A stretch of 64,000 bases of DNA from Utricularia gibba (lineage: Eukaryota > Streptophyta > Magnoliopsida > Lamiales > Lentibulariaceae): NCBI GenBank assembly GCA_002189035.1, contig NEEC01000015.1, forward strand, positions 434,001 through 498,000, given 5' to 3'. Shown here one piece after another: positions 51,662 to 62,849 of the stretch; position 1 is the first letter of the stretch; every line of letters starts with the position of its first letter. The notes under the pieces were generated by a model. The model made no database searches and was not told the origin of the DNA. It was given only the letters and a program-made list of their open reading frames with translations. The translations under genes were made by a program, and so were the position numbers.

Positions 51662-54600
51662 ATGGGCATATTCGAGCCATATCGTGAAATTGGATACATA
51701 GCGGGAAACGTTCCTTTCTCGGTGCAGCGTCTCGGCACCGAGACTTTCGTTACCGTCAGCATCGGAAAAGCTTTTCAAGTTTACAATGTCAGTTTCATTT
51801 CAATTTATAGCTTTTATGTTGGAGGCAGTTCACAATTTCCTCGGTTCAGTGACTAAAATTGTTTTATCTCGTGACGTGCAGTGTTCCAAGCTTAATCTCG
51901 TAATCTCTGGTAATTTTGTAGTTCTTGTCTTGTCTAGTTCCTGCTCGGTTTGAAGGATTCTGTTCTACTTTGTGCCGGCTGCTCGTAAGTTTGGGAATGG
52001 CTTACGCTTTCTCTTGGATTGCAGGCCCCCAGCTACCAAAGAAAATCAGAGCTTTAGCCTCATATCGTGAATATACATTTGCAGCGTACGGGAAACATAT
52101 TGCTATTGTGAGGCGTGCCCATCTGGTATGTGATTGTACGTAGTAGTATGATCAAACACTGTTCATGTTTTGCTTCCCTAACCAGATATTAGCAATGATG
52201 CCTGCCATGCTTTGGAAACTAATGATATGTGAAACTTGGCTGATTGTTGCATCACGTATTTATTGCATTATATCACACCTTCCTTGATATCATACTTTGT
52301 ATGATATTGGTTTGGCTATGTGGTTAGATATTGTCAAGAATTTGGAACGTGCCTATTTTTATGCTGTGTACAATTAAATCGTTAGTGGCCATGCTTTACT
52401 GGGATAATCCTTTTACAGGTGGCAACTTGCAGTGGACATACTTCTAAGATCAATCATTTGCTACTATTTGGCGAACACATTATAAGCACTGATGTTAAGG
52501 GAAGTGTGTACATCTGGCCCTTTAAGGGGCATTCAAATAGTATATCTCCTGTAGGCCATATATGTCTAGAAAGCAAATTTACTCCGAGCTGCTTGATGCA
52601 TCCAGATACATATTTGAATAAGGTAGTCCTTCACATGTCACTGGCATAGGACTATACTGATGCAGAATTGTTTTTTAACCTTTTGTTATCTAAACCGTTT
52701 TTTCCATGTTATAAAATAGGTAATTATTGGAAGTCAAGAAGGCTCATTTCAACTATGGAACATCAGCACAAAGAAAAAACTCTATGATTTTAAAGGATGG
52801 AATGCTGCCATATGCTGCTGTGTTTCATCACCAGCACTACATGTAGTCGCTCTTGGCTGTGCTGATGGGAGAGTTCATGTTCACAATATATATACGGATG
52901 AAAAGCTTTTTACGTTTGCTCACTCCACTCGTGGTGCTGTGACTGCTTTATCATTTTGCACAGATGGACGCCCTTTATTGGCATCTGGTGATTCATCTGG
53001 TGTCATATGTCTATGGAATCTTGAGAAGAATAGACTTCATTCTGTTATCGGAGAAGCCCATAACGGTTCTGTAATCTCTCTCTACTTTTTCCCAAGAGAG
53101 CCTGTGTTAATGAGTTCATCAGCTGACAACTCTATAAAAACGTGGATATTTGACACCAGTGATGGGGATGCTCGTCTTCTGCGCTTTAGAAGTGGTCATA
53201 GTGCACCACCTCTATGTATTAAGTTCTATGCTAATGGAAGGCACATACTCTCTGCTGGGCGAGATCGGTCCTTTCGGCTTTTCTCCATAGTACAGGATCA
53301 GCAGAGCAAAGAACTTTCTCAGCGCCATGTATCAAAGAGAGCAAAAAAGCTAAAGCTGAGTGATGCTGAAATCAAACTTAAACCTGTAATTGCATTTGAT
53401 GTAGCAGAAATCAGGGAGCGTGATTGGTGTAACGTAGTCACATGCCACCTGGATACAGCCAAAGCATACGTGTGGAGGCTTCAAAATTTTGTCATCGGAG
53501 AGCATATTCTTTCACCACGCCATAAGAGCCGAACTCCAGCTAAGGCATGTGCTATCAGTGCATGTGGAAATTTTGCACTAGTAGGTAATGCTGGTGGTTG
53601 GATTGAGCGCTTCAATCTTCAGTCAGGAAACAGTCGAGGCAGCTATATCGACAAGTCAGGGGGGAATCTCTCTGCGCATGAGGGTGAAGTGATTGGCATT
53701 GCTTGTGATTCAACAAATACCATTTTGATTAGTGCCGGTTTCCATGGGGATATTAAAGTATGGGATTTTAAGGGACTAACATTAAAATTTAGAATGGATA
53801 TGGGTTGTACACTGGTTAAAATTGTCTACCACCGTTATAATGGCCTTCTAGCAGTCATGGCTGATGATTTACTCATCCGGTTGTTTGATGTTGTTGCACA
53901 GCGAATTGTTAGGAAATTTGAAGGTCATACGGACCGTATAACCGATGCTTGCTTTAGTGAGGATGGTAAGTGGCTTTTAACTTCTAGTATGGATAGTACT
54001 GTCAGGGTGTGGGATGTAATCCTAGCAAGAGGGATTGATGTGTTGAACGTCGATGTGCCTGTGATAGCGCTTTCTTTGTCACCGGGTATGGATGTTTTAG
54101 CAAGTGCTCATGTGGATCAGAATGGGATATATCTGTGGGTCAATCAGGAAATGTTTTCTGTGCCAAGTAAAGCTGTTTCCTTTGGGCGTATGAAGGACAA
54201 TGCTGGTTCCTTGGGCAGCGGTTTTGATGAGGCTGAAGAAAACCATCAAGAAAAGCAAGATGAACAGAGTTTTCACGTTTCATGTGATCACCTACTTGAT
54301 CTCGTGACTCTTTCTATGCTGCCCAAGACCCAGTGGCAAAGCTTGATCAACTTGGATTTAATAAAAGCTCGTAACAAGCCAATTGATCCTCCAAAGAAGC
54401 CAGAGAAGGCACCATTTTTCTTGCCATCAATTCCATCTCTCTCTGGAGACATTGTGTTTAAGCCTGGTGTATCTGCAGAAGGTGAGGATAAACAGATAGC
54501 TGAGGTAGAAAAGAAACAGGAAAAGAGTGGCATTGCAGTTACACAGTTTCTACAGCTTCTTGAATCATCATCCAGGGAAGGGAACTGTAAGTTCAGTATT

Positions 54601-55183
54601 CTTATACTCTCCATGTAACTGCACAAATCTAGTTATGCTCACATTTGAATGTGCTTCCAGTCGCAGCTTTTACAGATTACGTCAAGGGCTTATCGGCTTC
54701 AAGCTTGGATATGGAATTGAGGGTGCTTCAGATTATAGATGATGTCGACGAGGAAGATCTCATGAAGAAACCTGAAACACACTTCATTTTACTCCTGATG
54801 GAATATTTCATCCATGAGATCTCAAGGGGTCACAACTTCGAGTTCATACAAGCTCAAATCCGTTTATTCTTGACGGTATGTACCCATCTCCATTTTTCCA
54901 TTTTTATTTTTATTTTTTTTGATAACGCGAGCCAAAGCGATGGAAATTTTTCATTGTTGGAGCTAATAGTGTCAGTGCTGAGTAATGTTTTTTTCGCAGT
55001 TATTCTCATATAGTTTCGCTTGTTTCATGACAGATTCACGGGGAAACCATAAGACGGCAGCAAGTTGTACGAGATAAAGCTCAGAAACTGCTCGAGACTC
55101 ACTCCGCTGTCTGGCAAAAACTCGATAAGATGTTTCAGAGCGCCAGATGCACCTTGACATTTCTCAGCAACTCACAGTTTTGA
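51662..55183 (+). CDS. UTP21: WD40 protein UTP21/WDR36, small-subunit processome
   Basis: Nucleolar component of the U3 snoRNP/SSU processome needed for 18S rRNA maturation. Exons: 51662-51787, 51882-51909, 52025-52125, 52419-52622, 52720-54586, 54661-54875 and 55034-55183, giving 896 residues, all in phase. It has two tandem beta-propellers with repeated GH...WD units: for example TCSGHTSKINHLLLFGEH, SGDSSGVICLWNLEK, SAGRDRSFRLFS, FHGDIKVWDFKG and SSMDSTVRVWDV. A C-terminal Utp21 domain (DLVTLSMLPKTQWQSLINLD, FTDYVKGLSASSLDMELR) follows. Most repeats are in one 1.87-kb exon. The sequence is intact. Confidence 0.94.
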
Positions 55184-55478
55184 GCATGCCTGTCTTATTG
55201 CAGGCTTTTTTATATTTGAATGACTGGAGAGCATACAGATGGCCATTTTCTCTATAGTATTACCATTTTGTTGCCCATGTTTTCATATTTGACCTCAGTT
55301 TCTCAATGAGTTTGCCATTGCAGAAGGCCACAGCAACTTGTAATGATTCATGGGATCTTTGGAAGGTTTTACATAGAAACAATACAAGGAAACTGCTCTT
55401 CACAGATATTATAACTATCCCATTGCCCTTGTAGAATGATGGTGAGGTAAACTGCCACCAGCCACAGGAGCATCATCA

Positions 55479-57966
55479 TCATCTCACAGCTTCGGGAGCC
55501 GAATTGCAGTAAGGCGTATGCAAGCACACCAGCTTGGTGCATGTTAGACACACGGTGGCAAACACTGAACCAACAACAAAACCAAACATGCTCCTCCTCC
55601 TATCCAAATTCACTGCTCGTCGGAAGATGCTGCCAAAGCATGGAAGGAGCCCCCCACAGGCGAAGATCATTGCATGATCCAAGCCACTGTAATCTATCCG
55701 AGCAATGATGGCTCCAATGGCGGATAAAGGACCGACCACCCAACAAGAGCTGCCGATAGAATGGACCCATTCCAACTGTCTGTTGCTCCAAAGATGCAGC
55801 TCGCCACTGCAGCGCCTCGAGGGAAGCCATGGAGGGCGACCGGCAGCAGCATGTGTCTTCCGAGGCCGTAAGCCGACGGTGCGGCGACGCCCAAGGCGAG
55901 ACCCTCAGCAAGAGCGTGGAGAGCAATTGCAGCACAAGCCAGGATAGATTGGAGCGTCAGGGAGCTGAAGGAGAAGCCTGTTATGCTGGTCAGTGAATCA
56001 GCTGAAGTTTTCTTACGAGTCCCAAGGTTTTTAGCAGTGGAGATGACTGTGCGGACAAACGCAGATCCAATCCCAAGAAGAATGAGGACAGGGAGAAGGC
56101 CCATTTTTGAGGAAAGGATCAGTTGAAGGGGTCTCCACAGACTAAGTACAGCAGCAATTCCAGCAGCCACACCGGTTAGAAGTGCATGCTGAAGTTGGAA
56201 TATGAGAGCAAACGCTACGAGGGCAAGGCCACCAAGCAGTGGACCGAGGCCAAATAGGAGAGATACTGCATAACCAGAGGCGTCTTGAGGGCTGAAAAAA
56301 TAAGACAAAAAATAAAGGAAAAATCCCATATTAAGGAGACGTACATGTTAGAAACATCAAACTCCCATATTAAGCCCCAGACAGATCAGATGACAGAAGG
56401 AACCACAGATGGCAAAAGGGTGTCAGAAAAAAATGGAATAGCATTAGTGAAAGAGATCTCACTTGTAGTTGTTACCGAAGTACTCAAAAATTGCACTGAG
56501 TGCTTCCATAAATGCAACAGAAAGTGTCGCTGCCGATGCTACATGAGATGGGGCAGCTTCCTGCAGTGGATATGGATGCACCATAAATGAAGTAACCAAT
56601 TTATGCTAAGTAAAGAAGTTCACATGTAATGATGTGCTTGTGCTCGAAAGCCAGCCTGATTTAAGGGGTATGAATAATCTGTTTTCCATCAACGAAAACT
56701 GTTTGATGCAAAAGCATGGAGCGCTTACAAATATATGGCCATCAAGAAGGACAACATGGTTACCTTGAAGCCATCAGGGAGAACCTCAGACACCACCATC
56801 CAAAGCATACACCCTGCAGCAAATCCGGTTGCAAACGGCAAGAGCTTGTTGAATGCATCAGCACAAATAAATGAGGGGATGGCCACGATAGGCTGCAAGT
56901 TGATCATCGGTGATTAGAAGAAATCGTGGAAAAAGTCAGGTGATGTTGAATTGTCGAGACTCCATACCTGGGGCAATGATGTAATCACGCTCCATAACAT
57001 GGCATTTCTGGGAGATACTCCTCTTGATGCCAGGACCATGCTCACAGCCAATCCTTCAGGTATATTATGAATGGCAATAGCCAACGTAACCAATATACCG
57101 TTTGACAGGCCTTTGGAGCCAGCAAAAGAAACTCCAACACCAGAGCCCTCTCCAACAGAATGCAGTGTCATGATCCCCACAACAAGAATTGCTTTAGCTG
57201 CTTCTGCTCCCTTAATATCCAACATGCTCACTTCACCATGCCCCTCGAGAAACTGAAGAGGAAATAAGTGTTGTAATACCAACATAAAAGAAAGCCTTCG
57301 AAAAGTTCTTGCTAGATGATTATAAAAAGTTAGATTCACATAGCGATGAACATAACCAGATTTGAATGAACGTTAATCACATCATCCTTCTTGCATTTGG
57401 GTATGAAATAGTTAACCGTGCCAGAAAATATCAAAGGCTGTAACTAAGGGAGATGGGAATAATAGATACGGCAAATGAAAATCACATATCCAAATGCATA
57501 CCTTCTTGGAAAGCAATATGAATATGCCACCAGCCAAAATGCCCAAAACCACCCAACCACCGCTCCCGTGTTCCTGCCCCTCCTGTATAAGGTCAAAACT
57601 AGCTGCAAGCATTACACCTGCAGCCATTCCATTGCACACTCCTGCCCATTGAGGATCAAGCTCCACAAAAAAGAATGGCACAGCACCCAAACCAGTAGCA
57701 GCAGCCATGGCGAGAGTTAAAAGTGCAACCGTCAGCACTGGCACTCGATTGTTTCCACCAACGACTCCAGAAATATCACCACCACCCGCATTCGAGTCAA
57801 ATGCATACTCCTTACCAGACCCATCTATGACAGTGCCCCATCCATTCCCTTGTGGGGCAGTGATCATTGTTTTCAAGGTTTCATCCTCATGCCTGGCTAT
57901 GGCAAGATGACCGAAAGCAAGCATACAGAAAAGAAGCGAACTAATCCAACTTGCTTTTAAGTACAT
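55479..57966 (-). CDS. ZIP-type metal transporter (At3g08650-like), one frameshift
   Basis: Predicted zinc/iron transporter of the ZIP superfamily, similar to the plant protein At3g08650. Exons: 57966-57502, 57252-56968, 56892-56764, 56560-56463 and 56291-55479. It begins with a signal peptide or first span (SWISSLLFCMLAFGHLAIA). It has many membrane segments and the metal-site motifs TLHSVGEGSGVGVSF and AIAIHNIPEGLAVS, repeated in the second half as ALHALAEGLALGVAAP. The C-terminus CTKLVCLHTPYCNSAPEAVR is conserved. In the last exon one base is missing from the CC run at 55736-55737 (GG in the coding strand), shifting the frame between AALVGW and GPLSAIGAI. Allowing for it gives 596 residues and restores agreement with relatives. 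A sequencing error is more likely than decay because both sides are well conserved. Confidence 0.9.
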
Positions 57967-59624
57967 TCTTATATAACGTCAACTATCTCCAAGATCAATC
58001 TATCAGGATCCTGCCGCAAAAACACCCAACAGACTTGTGTTCGATCTTCCCAGCCACAACGGCTGGACAGATCAAACAAGATCAATCGGGGAACAGAAAG
58101 TCCCTAAATCATTATAGATACCATAAAATCCTCCTGCAGTAGAAGTCTGAATTTGCGGACACAGGTTATCCCAATAGAAGCCCGTCTCAACAGCTGCAGA
58201 AACAATATGCTAGAGCTTATGTCATACATGTACAAAGTTAGAATTGTGAAAAAAATGATGTGGATATCATAAACATGGACACCAGAACGTTGTACCCAAG
58301 AGAAAGAAACACGAGCGGAGGTGGAAAAATATCTGTTCCGATAAGAAAGAAATGATGTACATGATCAACGACCTTCAAATAGATGAAGAAAATAACCCAC
58401 CTAACCTAACCTAACCAATAGGCGTCGTCGTTGATCTCCTATGAAGAAGTAAAACCGCAGGTTTTATGTGCCTACAAGCGATATCCAAACTCTGAATCGA
58501 GTCTCCCTCCTTCCCCGTTTGAAGCGAAAGGAAAAGAGAGGAAATTTCCAACAACCCAGATAAAAATCTACCCAAAAATCAGTACCTTGCACCGGGTAGG
58601 ACAGAATCAGGGTTGAACTAAAAAATGGGAATATAATATTCAATTGCCCTTTTCCTGTGGGCTGCGGTAAACCTTGGTCACCGGGGTATTGATTCCGCTC
58701 TTGTACGAAATAATGCAGCACCCGCAATCCAGCGTTGACGACCAACAGAGATGACAACAACCCCTACCTTCAATTAGTTTGATCTTTCTGCACTACCACT
58801 AGCCTGTATTGTTTAACGGCTTTAAGTTGAGCAGAAAAGATACTACTGTAAATCATGCTGAATGCTGTTCACGACGCATGAGTTTGCTCCTACAAGAGGG
58901 TCTCTCTATAACACAAAAATATTCATCCCATTCCCAGCGATGGAACCGGATCTGTGGCTCAAGATCTTTGGCCTCTGCCCGGACCCGATGGAAAAATGTG
59001 ATCACTTCTTATTGGCTCGCTGGGAATGATTCGGATCTAAAAAAAAAAGACAGGCGGATCCCCTCGTTACACAACTACTCATCATACCACTGTCTATGAC
59101 AAGTTTCTGGTGTGTACCTCATCATAGTCTTCTGGAGGAGGCAACACATCAAAGACAATGTAGCAGCAAGATGATAACCAGTAGAGTAGCAGTTCATGCA
59201 AGTTTGGTTCAAGCAGATTGGCCACTAGCTATGTGGCCGTTCAAGCCCATTAGGCAGTCAGCAACCATAGCAGCAGAAAGTTTCATGCTTCCATGGTGGA
59301 GGTAAATTCAAATAAAACATAGTCGCATTTGGCAGCAGGAAAATCCTGAATGTAGTACACAGGTGCAAAATACGCGAGCATTAGGCTTCTGATAAACACC
59401 AGCCAAGAGTTGAACCAGCAGATGTATGTCACAGAAGTGCTTATGCAGTGAAGAACAGAATACAAAAACTATCTATGTTTTCCAAACATTTGCTCAAAAC
59501 CGATTTATACAAAGTGACCGGATTTGGGACAGTCGAACCGAATCAAATCTTTGATGGTTTTGATTCCCATCGATGGAAAAGAACTGCTTCTGCCAGTGAT
59601 ATCAGACGATACACTAGCAAACAA
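57967..59624. other. ZIP upstream and PDF1A 3' region
   Basis: The left part holds the ZIP 5' UTR and promoter, with a short CTAAC repeat at about 58400-58416. The right part is the PDF1A 3' flank. No coding region is recognised. Confidence 0.6.
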
Positions 59625-61044
59625 TTAGCGGCTACCCAGTTTGGGGCAACCGGCAGCAAGAGGCAAGTCAAGATTTTCGACACACCTGAAAGTTCTCTGG
59701 ACCATGCGATCTACATACAGTGTGCCTTCGATATGATCACATTCGTGCTGTAAGATTCGAGCTTTCCAACCTGAAGCCTCCACTTTAAGGGGCTGGCCGT
59801 ATCGGTCTAAACCGGTGACCTCGACCTGCAAATGCCTTTCCACTACTGCCCTGAATCCATCCACACTGCAAATCATCCATGGTCACAATACTACCCCAGG
59901 AACTCAGTTGGTATGGAGTTTCATGAACCTTCAGTTCCTAAAACCTTCATGATGGCATCCACAATCTGTCTTCTCTTTGAGTGGATTGCAGAATGACTAG
60001 TCGAAATGATGTTTATAGACGAAGGCCATCAATATCAGTAGCCGTTGTTAAAGAAGCAAATGATACGGATGTTCTTGGTCTAGAAACACCACTTTCAACA
60101 AGCATTCAACAATCTTCTCAAGGAGAAGACACAAAATGGAAGCACTTGTTGCAAGAGAAAAAGTTGTGGATTCTCACCTTAGACATCCTTCAAAAAAGAA
60201 GGCTGTTTTGGTGCCCTTCTTCTTGAGTATTGGGTTCACCAGCACCTGCACTAAAGAGGAGAAACATTCAATACACCACAAAGTCGTCCGCTTAAAGGGA
60301 GAAAAAACTCACAACAACACACGCTATAGATGCCATTGAGGGATCAAAGCTTTCATCTTTGAAGGAGATCATCTATTGTTTACCACCGGATCATCCACTA
60401 ACACTCATATGCTCACAGTTGCATACCAGTAGATCGAATGGTTGCCTATCTTGTGCCTCAGCCTCTGCCTTGGATACATAACTAACGTATTCTTTTGTAT
60501 CTTCCAAGACGATAATCTGCAAGACAATTGCATTGAATGGAAAATCAGAATAAGCTGTTTTCTGATCGTGTACACTAAAAGTAAGCGAATGCAGAGATTT
60601 AAAACGTGGGCAGTCTCAGAAATTCTCAGACATAAAAAACGAGAGATAACAGACCCTCAATGGAATACCGATTTGAGGCGCAGCAAGCCCAACTCCCGGC
60701 GCCTTTCTCATCACCATCACCATATCGTCAATGATTTTCTGTATCCGCTCCGATGCGATATCCGCCGGCGGGACTTCCTCCGCCTGCTCATGAAGAACGG
60801 GATCCCCGGCTTTAACTATTTCTGGAAGCACAATTTTCTCCTTCCGCATCCCCGAAAACCACCCCGCTCGAGCGGCGAATTTGGACTTGGAACTGAAGTT
60901 CCTTCCATCTTCCGGCACTGCAACTGCGTCCCTGAATTGGGGAGGGTGATTCGTAAAGCTTTGGCTACGGATTCTTGAAATGGGCCTCAGGCATTGCAGC
61001 CTCAATGGCGAGAATAAGCGATTCATCATCACCATCGTCTCCAT
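59625..61044 (-). CDS. PDF1A: Peptide deformylase 1A, organellar
   Basis: Metal-dependent enzyme that removes the N-formyl group from new organelle-encoded proteins. Exons: 61044-60655, 60516-60427, 60245-60178 and 59865-59625, giving 262 residues. The first ~75 residues are rich in Arg/Ser and look like a transit peptide. The three PDF motifs are all present: [15 protein letters not shown] (created by the splice between exons 3 and 4) and QHECDHIEG, which supplies the metal-binding His and catalytic Glu. The sequence is intact. The start is the first ATG of the frame; other in-frame ATGs follow within seven codons. It is head-to-head with the Alba-like gene, 205 bp between starts. Confidence 0.95.
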
Positions 61045-61249
61045 TTCAAGACGGTTTTCAGGGAGGACAAAAGCATCGCTGTGGTCTGTGGATATTGGGT
61101 TTAAAAAGTATCAATAATATGAAATACTTTAAATCTAAAAATAAAATTAGGTTAAAATTTGGGGTATTTAAGCAAAGCCTCTGGTGCGGGCGAGCGAAAT
61201 CGTGAAGCAGCTTTCATTTCTTGCGCTATCGAGTAGTCGGTTTGCTGAA
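61045..61249. promoter_or_regulatory. Putative bidirectional promoter, PDF1A and Alba-like
   Basis: The divergent start codons are 205 bp apart, so both genes must draw their core promoters from this segment or from each other's 5' part. I see no clear TATA box. The assignment is from position. Confidence 0.6.
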
Positions 61250-62065
61250 ATGGCGCTTGGAGTAGAGGAAACCCAGAAGAAGAATCGGATTCAAGTGTCC
61301 AACACGAAGAGGCCGCTCTTCTTTTACGTTAATCTCGCTAAGGTTATTTCTGTTCACTTTTCGTTGTTGATTCCAAAAATTCCTGTTTTTGTTTTTTGAT
61401 TTGTGGTGTGACTGCTAGAGATACATGCAAGAGCATAACGAAGTGGAGCTTTCTGCGCTTGGCATGGGTAATTTCCGGTTGTTGCCTTGCTGGTTGGTTT
61501 TCGTACTCGGTGCCTGATATGTATTTCTCTCCATCTTCAGCTATTTCGACTGTTGTCTCGGTTGCGGAGATTCTCAAGAACAGCGGATTTGCTGTTGAGA
61601 AGAGTGAGTTTTCGGTGTTGGAATATGATTGCATTGCTGTGTAGTCTGTAGCGTGCATCTTATACATCATGGTGCTGAATTTAACTTTACGTTCATTTGA
61701 TATCCCAGAGATCACCACATCGTCTTTGGAGATAAGTGATGATTCAAGGGACAGGCCCATCCAGAAGGCCAAGGTATGGCGTGATAATTCTTCATTGTTA
61801 TGCTGATACTATTAAGATGCTTGTCAATGATCACCTTAGAGGTTGGCGTTTCTGATTCTGGGTTCGGTAAAGAAATGGAGTTTCCATTTATGTGTCAAGA
61901 GCATGCTGCTCTTAGTGAACTTTGGGTTTCGATGTTCTGTCTCCAATCACGAGTCTGCTCTTCATTTGCTTCCCTTTCCTTCTGCAGATTGAAGTAGTCC
62001 TCGAGAAAACAGCAAACTTTGATGCACTGATGGCTGCCGAACCAAATGAGAATGAGGAAGAGTAG
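61250..62065 (+). CDS. Alba-domain nucleic-acid-binding protein
   Basis: Small protein of the Alba family (like Arabidopsis At2g34160), which binds RNA or DNA. Exons: 61250-61342, 61419-61467, 61541-61603, 61709-61773 and 61988-62065, giving 115 residues with consistent phases. The family core is clear: QKKNRIQVSNTKRPLFFYVN, LAKRYMQEHNEVELSALGMA, VVSVAEILKNSGFAVEKKI and RPIQKAKIEVVLEK, with an acidic C-terminus. The sequence is intact. The introns are short (65-214 bp). Confidence 0.94.
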
Positions 62066-62281
62066 TTCAATGAAATATGATCGCAGCCATCACTTCCTGG
62101 AGGTCGTTTCTGTATCCGCATAGCCACACTTTAGTACTTTCCTAGTCATGTTCGAGATCTGTCTGTCTTCTCCTTGCAACCGCCTACTGCTTGCTTGACA
62201 AGCTTTTTTGTTATATGTGGGCAAATTGTGTTATCATTAGAACCAGCCTTCATTAATAGAACAAATCATTGCAAACCAACC

Positions 62282-62647
62282 TCAGCATTTTTCATGGTGC
62301 ATTGCTCTTACCTTCAGAACGTGTTCGTCTACAACATACCGCACGGATGGATGAAACACCTTAAGATCAACGACAGTAGACTGAGCAAGGGAGGGATGTT
62401 TATTACCTAGAAAATCTTCCCAGTTGTATTTCACTGACGCAGGCCATAACAAGAGAGGATGACTAGGATTGCACAATGAACATTCCCTACTTTGCATCTT
62501 GCGACTAAAAGGCACGAGCCGCACAAAGCTTGCATTCGTATCGGGGGCTACAGAAATTGGGATTATGAGTGAAGAAGATTTCCACCCACCGTCATGAGTT
62601 AATCTCGCGCAGCGGCGGCCGGCGACGGAGGTGACAGTGAAACTCAT
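62282..62647 (-). CDS. Tentative small ORF facing LOLITA
   Basis: An ATG-initiated frame of 121 residues that I do not recognise. It begins MSFTVTSVAGRRCARLTHDG, has a Ser/Arg-rich first half and a central CSLC pair, and ends in EHVLKVRAMHHEKC. It is placed like a real gene (202 bp from a divergent start), and its ATG overlaps a TGGGCC box. Length alone is not strong evidence; the start could be spurious or the frame part of an untranslated exon. Confidence 0.3.
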   Translation of the reverse strand: MSFTVTSVAGRRCARLTHDGGWKSSSLIIPISVAPDTNASFVRLVPFSRKMQSRECSLCNPSHPLLLWPASVKYNWEDFLGNKHPSLAQSTVVDLKVFHPSVRYVVDEHVLKVRAMHHEKC

Positions 62648-62716
62648 GGGCCTTAGTGCACTATTTGGTTGGGCGGGCCTGGGCAGGGCTCACTAGGGCC
62701 ACCTTTACAATGGGCC
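62647..62716. promoter_or_regulatory. Site II elements upstream of LOLITA
   Basis: TGGGCC occurs at 62647-62652 and 62711-62716, with related GGGCC/GGGCGG sequence between, 135-200 bp upstream of the LOLITA start. Site II boxes are typical of plant housekeeping promoters, often bidirectional ones. The assignment is by motif and position. Confidence 0.55.
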
Positions 62717-62849
62717 CCAAGTCGAAATAGTTGAAAATAGAGTAAAAAGGTGGGGCATTTTTGAAAATAGCGGAAATACTGGGAGAAACTTTCCCAAGAC
62801 AAAACTCATTCTCTTTGAAAATTTGGGGCAGAGGAAGGGAGCTCATCAA

